Below, one piece after another: positions 7,017 to 10,902 of a stretch of 10,902 bases of DNA. The stretch is from Thermoplasmata archaeon (GTDB lineage: Archaea; Thermoplasmatota; Thermoplasmata; Thermoplasmatales; Thermoplasmataceae). How positions within the stretch are numbered: position 1 is the first letter of the stretch; the number at the start of each line of letters is the position of its first letter. The position numbers and the translations under genes are program-made. The stretch covers positions 1-10,902 of the forward strand of contig JAKAUD010000125.1 in assembly GCA_021827885.1 (NCBI GenBank). Reading direction: 5' to 3'. The notes under the pieces are model-generated. The model ran no database searches. It was not told the origin of the DNA and was given only the letters and a program-made list of their open reading frames with translations.

Positions 7017-7661
7017 ATGGAATGGTTGCTAAGATCTGGAGTTGGGCAAAAGAGTGATCAGCCGGTATGCATATCTCTGACCAATACACTAGAATGGCGC
7101 TCAGGCAAGCACCCGAAAGAATTTCTGCATAATTATGTAGACATTCTTACATGGGCAAGGAAACGTGGAGCGATTCCAAACGAACTCGCTGTCGGAATGA
7201 GTTTATACGCATCTGAGCACCCCTCAGACGCAGAAAAAGTCCTGTCGGATGCAAAAAGGAAAAGGGAAATGATTTATAGAATATTTTCAAGTCTGGCGCA
7301 CCATCTTGAGCCTAATTCTGACGATGTTAAAGAGTTGAATGAAATTTTGTTGAATGTCTTAACTAGAGCGCAAATTGCTTGGAATGGCTCCAGATTTGTG
7401 TTGGAATGGAATACAAAAGCACAAGATCTGAATTGCGTTCTGTGGGAACCAATTGTATCTGCAGCCGATTTGTTGATTTCGGTTGAAATAAACAGGGTGA
7501 AGGAGTGTGCGAATGAGGAGGAGGGTTGTGGATTCCTGTTCCTTGACGAGAGCAAGAACTTGAGTAGAAAATGGTGTTCCATGGCGGAATGCGGAAACAG
7601 ATCAAAAGCGAGGAGGTTTCAACAAAAACAGAATATGAGGGGGCGTGAGATGCAATCATAA
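7017..7661 (+). CDS. ABATE / CGNR zinc-finger protein, putative regulator
   Basis: The protein has 214 residues. The N-terminal part (about 15-150) follows the ABATE domain layout, with VCISLTNTLEW, FLHNYVDILTWARKRGAIP and a helical middle. The C-terminal part is a clear CGNR zinc finger: Cys164, Cys171 within GCGFLFLDESKNLSRKWC (Cys187), then Cys192 in CGNRSKARRF. All four cysteine ligands are present. Proteins of this architecture are presumed DNA- or RNA-binding stress or pathway regulators and are mainly bacterial (family knowledge), so acquisition by transfer is likely. It is divergent from the MFS pseudogene and may have regulated it; that link is inferred only from position. ATG 7017 is the only good start in the frame. 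Confidence 0.85.
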   Translation: MEWLLRSGVGQKSDQPVCISLTNTLEWRSGKHPKEFLHNYVDILTWARKRGAIPNELAVGMSLYASEHPSDAEKVLSDAKRKREMIYRIFSSLAHHLEPNSDDVKELNEILLNVLTRAQIAWNGSRFVLEWNTKAQDLNCVLWEPIVSAADLLISVEINRVKECANEEEGCGFLFLDESKNLSRKWCSMAECGNRSKARRFQQKQNMRGREMQS

Positions 7662-7721
7662 TCTCCTAATAACTTGGAATTCAGTGGCTTGAAGAGGTTT
7701 ATTTGGGCATTCTTGAAATCT

Positions 7722-7765
7722 ATGGACCGGTCGGGGTTTGCTTAATGTTTTAAGGGAATACTTTC
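7722..7765. repeat. Displaced tRNA-Ala 3' end plus arm (att-like)
   Basis: Bases 7722-7740 match the tRNA-Ala 3' end (8443-8461) at 18 of 19 positions, with a G instead of A at 7736. The palindrome CTTAA-TGTT-TTAAG (7741-7754) follows, identical to the 4484-4497 copy. GGAA-TAC-TTTC (7755-7765) then corresponds to the GGGA-TGC-TCCC hairpin of that copy. It closes the unit next to the tRNA gene. Confidence 0.75.
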
Positions 7766-7771
7766 TTCTGT

Positions 7772-7833
7772 ACATGGGCAAAAGGAAACTATCCATTATC
7801 TCATAATGCCTAAGCATTATTCGACACCCATGT
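7772..7833. repeat. Nested inverted repeats before the second RelBE-like pair
   Basis: An outer inverted pair, ACATGGG (7772-7778) and CCCATGT (7827-7833), encloses a perfect 7-bp hairpin, ATAATGC-CTAA-GCATTAT (7803-7820). It lies between the attachment repeat and the promoter. It could be a recombinase arm site, an operator, or part of an untranslated RNA; the sequence does not decide. Confidence 0.4.
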
Positions 7834-7854
7834 CCGATGGACTAAAAGCAATAA

Positions 7855-7893
7855 TTATATAGCAGTTATACATAAGTTATACAAGGCATATAC
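7855..7893 (+). promoter_or_regulatory. Promoter and three-hexamer operator of the second RelBE-like pair
   Basis: TTATATAG (7855-7862) is a TATA box about 32-39 bases before ATG 7894, so the transcript has almost no leader. Between box and ATG stand TTATAC (7866-7871), TTATAC (7877-7882) and ATATAC (7888-7893), spaced exactly 11 bases apart, one helical turn. This is a plausible cooperative binding array for the antitoxin. Confidence 0.5.
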
Positions 7894-8136
7894 ATGGATT
7901 ACACCACTATACAAATTAGCCGATCTACGAGAGAGAAACTGAATGGCCTAAGAGCATACAAGAGGATGACATATGATGAGTTGCTGAATGCGCTTATATC
8001 ACTGATTCCTGAGGGAGATGAAGAAGGAGTATACACTGAGGATTTTAGGGCCTCCCTGCTTAGGGGTCTCCTTGATGTAAAAGAAAAGAAGACTCACACT
8101 ACGGAAGAAGTGAAGAAACAGTTGGGAATTCAGTGA
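7894..8136 (+). CDS. Antitoxin of the second RelBE-like pair
   Basis: The protein has 80 residues. MDYTTIQISRSTREKLNGL, with a following helix YDELLNALISLI, resembles a ribbon-helix-helix N-terminus. The tail LLDVKEKKTHTTEEVKKQLG is the expected toxin-binding segment. It is longer and clearly different in sequence from the antitoxin at 3381, so the two pairs are unlikely to cross-neutralise fully (inference). Its TGA overlaps the GTG start of the toxin by four bases. A three-hexamer array immediately before the ATG is the likely autoregulation site. Confidence 0.8.
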   Translation: MDYTTIQISRSTREKLNGLRAYKRMTYDELLNALISLIPEGDEEGVYTEDFRASLLRGLLDVKEKKTHTTEEVKKQLGIQ

Positions 8137-8387
8137 CGGACTTTGAGATTGAATATTCTGAGGAATCTCTTTTTCAGCTTAAGGGCCTTGACATTCCTGT
8201 GGCAAAGAGGATTATCCAGAAGATAGAAAGCACAAGAACTGATCCACACAGGTTCTTTGTGAGATTAGTCGGAAGGACTGAGTACAAGCTGCGAGTCGGC
8301 GACTACAGAGTGATTGCGGATATTGAAGAAAATAGACGAGTTATAGTTATTAGATCACTGGGTCATAGAAGGAACATCTACAAGTGA
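8133..8387 (+). CDS. RelE/ParE-superfamily toxin
   Basis: The protein has 84 residues and starts with GTG inside the antitoxin stop (GTGA overlap); no ATG is available. The family core is present: LFQLKGLDIPVAKRIIQKI, RFFVRLVG, then YKLRVGDYRVIADI and VIVIRSLGHRRNIYK. The conserved Arg and His residues of RelE RNases are kept, so it is probably an active mRNA interferase. It lies 56 bases from the 3' end of tRNA-Ala and is transcribed towards it. It is the only gene pair in the unit next to the tRNA. Confidence 0.87.
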   Translation: MTDFEIEYSEESLFQLKGLDIPVAKRIIQKIESTRTDPHRFFVRLVGRTEYKLRVGDYRVIADIEENRRVIVIRSLGHRRNIYK

Positions 8388-8443
8388 ATAGGTCCCTTCT
8401 TAGATCGTGTTTTTGCAGCCACGAAAGCCAATTACACTCAGAA

Positions 8444-8515
8444 TGGACCGGTCGGGATTTGAACCCGAGACCTCCTGCTTGCGAAGCAGGCGATCTACCG
8501 CTGATCTACCGGCCC
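8444..8515 (-). tRNA. tRNA-Ala (anticodon CGC)
   Basis: The minus strand folds into a full 72-base cloverleaf: acceptor GGGCCGG/CCGGTCC with discriminator A, a GATC/GATC D-stem, anticodon stem CCTGC/GCAGG around the loop TTCGCAA, a five-base variable loop, and T-arm TCGGG/CCCGA with TTCAAAT. The third acceptor pair is G3-U70, the identity mark of tRNA-Ala, in agreement with the CGC anticodon (codon GCG). No CCA is encoded and no intron is seen. Its 3' end is the apparent integration target of the island to its left. Confidence 0.96.
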
Positions 8516-8537
8516 TTGCCTTGGGAAGACAATTTCA

Positions 8538-8548
8538 TTAATATATTG
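8538..8548. promoter_or_regulatory. Shared TATA region for tRNA-Ala and the Hef helicase gene
   Basis: TTAATATATTG contains the palindrome AATATATT (8540-8547). It stands 23-33 bases from the tRNA 5' end (8515, leftward) and 28-38 bases from the helicase ATG (8576, rightward). Only 60 bases separate the two genes, so one near-symmetric box probably serves both. Confidence 0.5.
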
Positions 8549-8575
8549 TTTGCATTTAGTGTTGTGACCAATGAC

Positions 8576-10111
8576 ATGGAAGTGAATTATGATTTAATTG
8601 GTATTAAGCCAAGGCAATACCAATTAAATATTGCAAGGGAGGCAATCGGAAAAAACAGCCTGGTTATTCTTCCAACAGGCTTGGGAAAAACAATAATTGC
8701 TGCCATGCTTGCTACAAAGGCATTGGAGAACGGAAGAAAAGTCATATTGGTAGCACCAACAAGGCCTCTTGTTGATCAACATCTTAAAACCTTCAGTCAG
8801 CTTTTTGGGAACAGGAAATGGATAATAAGCGGCCTGACGGGACATACTAAAATGAAGGAAAGAAAGGATATATGGAATAACTCCAGCATGATTATATCCA
8901 CTCCTCAAACAGTGAGGGGGGATGCATTAAGAAATTTAGTTAATTTAAGTGACTTTGGACTGCTTATTATTGATGAAGCCCACAGGGCAATTGGCAATTA
9001 TGCATATGTGGAAATAGCCAGAGCTTTCATGGAAAAATCCACTGGATATTTATTAGCCATAACTGCCAGTCCCGGGTCAAACAGGGAACACATAGAGGCA
9101 ATCAAGGATAATCTGGACATCCGAAAGATTATTATCAAGACTGAAAGCGATCCAGACGTAGTTCCCTTTGTTCAACGCACTGAAAAAACCGCAATATACA
9201 TTGACCCTGATGTAAAACAAATGAGCGTAAGCAAGAAGTTAAGGGAAGCGAAGCAACATCAAATAAATGCAGTTGCGGGGAATGTAAGCCAAATCAGCAT
9301 ATATTCGTCAAGGAAAGAACTTACTGATCTAATTAGAACTCTTTCAGCGAGAGCCGTTTCTGGCGAAAAACAGCTATTTGGGACAATTCCCCTCATCACG
9401 GCTTGCGTAAGGCTAGATATTTTATGTGAGTATGCTGAAAGCCAGGGACTTGAACTTACTTATGATTATCTTCACGAAATGGAAGAGAGCGAAGACAAGT
9501 CCATAAGAAGAACGATTTTCATCCTGGAAAAGAATCCGTTTTTTATCGAGGTTCGCAAAGAATTGAAGGATATATTGAAGACATATGAAAATGGCAAATT
9601 CAAGAAAGCACTTGAATTGTCAGAGAGGAAGATATCAGAAGGAAAAGGTTCAAAGGTTATCATCTTTACGCACTACAGAAAAACATCACAATTTCTTATG
9701 GAATATCTGAAGGAGCATTCAGCAATACTAAAGCCACTGAGATTCGTGGGGCAATCTTCCAGGAAGGGAGAACAGGGAATGAACCAGAAAAGCCAGAGGG
9801 AGGGCATTGAAAAGTTCAGGGATGGAACCTATAATGTCCTTGTGGCCACAAGCGTTGCAGAGGAGGGGTTGGATATACCTTCTACAGATATGGTAATTTT
9901 CTATGAACCGGTTCCTTCCGAGATTAGGTCAATACAGAGAAGGGGGAGAACCGGCAGGTTCACACCCGGAGAGGTTTTCATAATGGTATTCAAGAACGGA
10001 CGGGATATTGCCTACTACAATTCAAGCGTAAGGAAAGAATCATCGATGATCGGCAAGATGAAAAAGGAAATGGAAACAAAATCTGCAACTACATTGATGG
10101 ACTTTAGCTGA
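8576..10111 (+). CDS. hef: Hef/FANCM-type superfamily 2 helicase without nuclease domain
   Basis: This 511-residue helicase acts on branched DNA at stalled replication forks (family role). It shows all SF2 motifs: PTGLGKT (33-39), APTRPLVDQH, DEAH (133-136), TAS (163-165), VIIFTHYRKT (361-370), ATSVAEEGLDIP and QRRGRTGR (454-461). About 195 residues separate motifs III and IV, enough for the helical insert that marks Hef/FANCM/MDA5-like enzymes. The euryarchaeal Hef of Pyrococcus continues with an XPF-type nuclease and HhH domain; here the protein ends soon after motif VI. The frame is open back to 8384, but that stretch reads through the tRNA gene, so ATG 8576, with the TATA box 28-38 bases before it, is the start. 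It converges on the RFC gene. Confidence 0.9.
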   Translation: MEVNYDLIGIKPRQYQLNIAREAIGKNSLVILPTGLGKTIIAAMLATKALENGRKVILVAPTRPLVDQHLKTFSQLFGNRKWIISGLTGHTKMKERKDIWNNSSMIISTPQTVRGDALRNLVNLSDFGLLIIDEAHRAIGNYAYVEIARAFMEKSTGYLLAITASPGSNREHIEAIKDNLDIRKIIIKTESDPDVVPFVQRTEKTAIYIDPDVKQMSVSKKLREAKQHQINAVAGNVSQISIYSSRKELTDLIRTLSARAVSGEKQLFGTIPLITACVRLDILCEYAESQGLELTYDYLHEMEESEDKSIRRTIFILEKNPFFIEVRKELKDILKTYENGKFKKALELSERKISEGKGSKVIIFTHYRKTSQFLMEYLKEHSAILKPLRFVGQSSRKGEQGMNQKSQREGIEKFRDGTYNVLVATSVAEEGLDIPSTDMVIFYEPVPSEIRSIQRRGRTGRFTPGEVFIMVFKNGRDIAYYNSSVRKESSMIGKMKKEMETKSATTLMDFS

Positions 10112-10902
10112 GCTCTTGTCCTATCCAGGCCAATTTTGCTATCAGTGCGTCAAGCTGCACTCTGTCGCTTCCACCCTCAACCAGCCTGAATTCAGCGTCT
10201 GCGAGTGCCTCAATTATTGATAGTTTCTGTTTTTGCCCTATTCTTTGCTTGCGAATGAAGGAATGCATTCCCTTTATGAGATCTATCGCGGAGTAACCAC
10301 GGTCCACCGTTAATTTTTCAATAAGATCAACCGCTTCGTCAAAAAGCCCTTCAATTGCCAGCTTCATTACCTTATCAAAATCAGCTGGTTCAAGGCTTCC
10401 CGACATCTCAAAAATCGCTTTTGGGGAATTTTCCCCTGAGTATTTCAACGTCTGAAGTATGCTGGTTGCCTTCCTGGCATCTCCTGATGAAACTTCGCAA
10501 ATAGCATCAAAGGCATCATCTTCCAGCTTCATGTTTTCATTTCCTGCCACAAATTTCAGATAACTTTTCAAATCAGCTTCCGAGAGCTGGTGGAATCTCA
10601 TTACCACAGTTCTGGACTGTATTGGTGGGATTATCTGGGTGGAATAGTTGCATGAAAATATGAACCTAGTAGTTGTTGAGAATCTTTCCATGGTTCTCCT
10701 AAGTGCAGCCTGTGCATCTGATGTAAGTTGATCTGCCTCATCCAGGAATACTATCCGCAAACCCAATTCGTTGAACGGTTTGATTCTTGCAAATTCCTTG
10801 ACATTCTCCCTTATCACATCAATGCCTCTTTCATCAGAGGCATTCAGTTCAAGGAAACTGTCCTTCCAGTTCTCGCCCAGAAGTTCCCTTGTCATGGCAA
10901 TA
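10104..10902 (-). CDS. rfcS: Replication factor C small subunit (partial, N-terminus missing)
   Basis: The visible 265 residues cover most of the clamp-loader small subunit, which loads PCNA on primed DNA as part of the RFC complex. The frame is open to the window edge, so the ATG at 10895 is internal and the Walker A loop lies outside. Seen: ELNASDERGIDVIRENVKEF, Walker B IVFLDEADQL, the sensor-1 segment FIFSCNYSTQI, arginine-finger region PIQSRTVVMRF and sensor-2-like GDARKATSILQ, followed by the helical collar domain. In many relatives the arginine-finger motif reads SRC; here it is SRT, with the Arg kept. The TAA stop (10106-10104) lies within the end of the helicase gene, giving an 8-bp tail-to-tail overlap. 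Confidence 0.95.
   Translation of the reverse strand, partial: IAMTRELLGENWKDSFLELNASDERGIDVIRENVKEFARIKPFNELGLRIVFLDEADQLTSDAQAALRRTMERFSTTTRFIFSCNYSTQIIPPIQSRTVVMRFHQLSEADLKSYLKFVAGNENMKLEDDAFDAICEVSSGDARKATSILQTLKYSGENSPKAIFEMSGSLEPADFDKVMKLAIEGLFDEAVDLIEKLTVDRGYSAIDLIKGMHSFIRKQRIGQKQKLSIIEALADAEFRLVEGGSDRVQLDALIAKLAWIGQELS

Larger units (their letters stand above)
3243..8461. mobile_element. tRNA-Ala island: stacked att-bounded units
   Basis: The 3' end of the tRNA-Ala gene (8442-8461 on the plus strand) is repeated at 4464-4483 (20/20 identical), 7722-7740 (18/19) and, decayed, at 3243-3262. All copies lie on the downstream side of the tRNA 3' end and in the same orientation. Site-specific tyrosine recombinases commonly use the tRNA 3' half as attB, restore the gene on entry, and leave a displaced copy at the far end. 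Three units result: 3243-4463 (RelBE-like pair, SnoaL-like), 4464-7721 (VapBC, broken MFS exporter, CGNR protein) and 7722-8441 (RelBE-like pair). No integrase gene or fragment was recognised, so the units are either non-autonomous or have lost it. Boundaries are inferred from the repeats only. Confidence 0.7.

Noticed and set aside
7274..7659. Minus-strand open frames within 7274-7659
   Set aside because: Antisense to the CGNR gene, whose zinc-finger motif is unmistakable.
3243..8515. CRISPR array or integron cassette array
   Set aside because: Repeats are only three plus the tRNA, with spacers of 0.7-3.3 kb holding genes, and there are no cas genes. No integron integrase or attC-type fold is seen; the repeats are tRNA-derived.

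Overview
The window looks like a chromosome segment from a euryarchaeon, most likely of the Thermoplasmata type. This is an inference from three things: an archaeal replication factor C small subunit, a Hef/FANCM-type helicase, and AT-rich TATA-like boxes about 25-35 bases upstream of starts with little or no leader. The tRNA gene also lacks an encoded CCA. The species cannot be fixed from the sequence alone.

Left part (1-2842): the tail of one ABC exporter half-transporter overlaps the start of a second, complete one. The pair probably forms a heterodimeric exporter. An aminoglycoside-phosphotransferase-like small-molecule kinase follows on the same strand.

Middle part (about 2860-8461): this is an accessory island against the 3' end of a tRNA-Ala(CGC) gene (minus strand, 8444-8515). 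The last 18 or so bases of the tRNA gene recur at 7722 and 4464, and in decayed form at 3243. Each displaced copy is joined to the same arm, a 14-bp palindrome of the form CTTAA-TGTT-TTAAG (first base changed in the oldest copy) and then a small hairpin. This is the footprint expected from repeated integration at the tRNA 3' end. It divides the region into units, and each unit bounded by two copies has a toxin-antitoxin operon next to its left boundary: RelBE-like (3381-3841), VapBC (4622-5276, minus) and RelBE-like (7894-8387). Cargo includes a SnoaL/NTF2-like protein (4045-4413), a decayed second copy of it just outside the leftmost boundary (2868-3218), a heavily frameshifted MFS exporter (5488-6746, minus), a small unknown ORF before it, and an ABATE/CGNR zinc-finger protein (7017-7661). 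No integrase is visible.

Right part (8444-10902): the tRNA-Ala gene and a helicase-only Hef gene diverge from a shared, nearly symmetric TATA region. The Hef gene converges on and overlaps by 8 bp the gene for the RFC small subunit, which runs off the window. These are housekeeping replication and repair genes and mark the conserved flank of the island.
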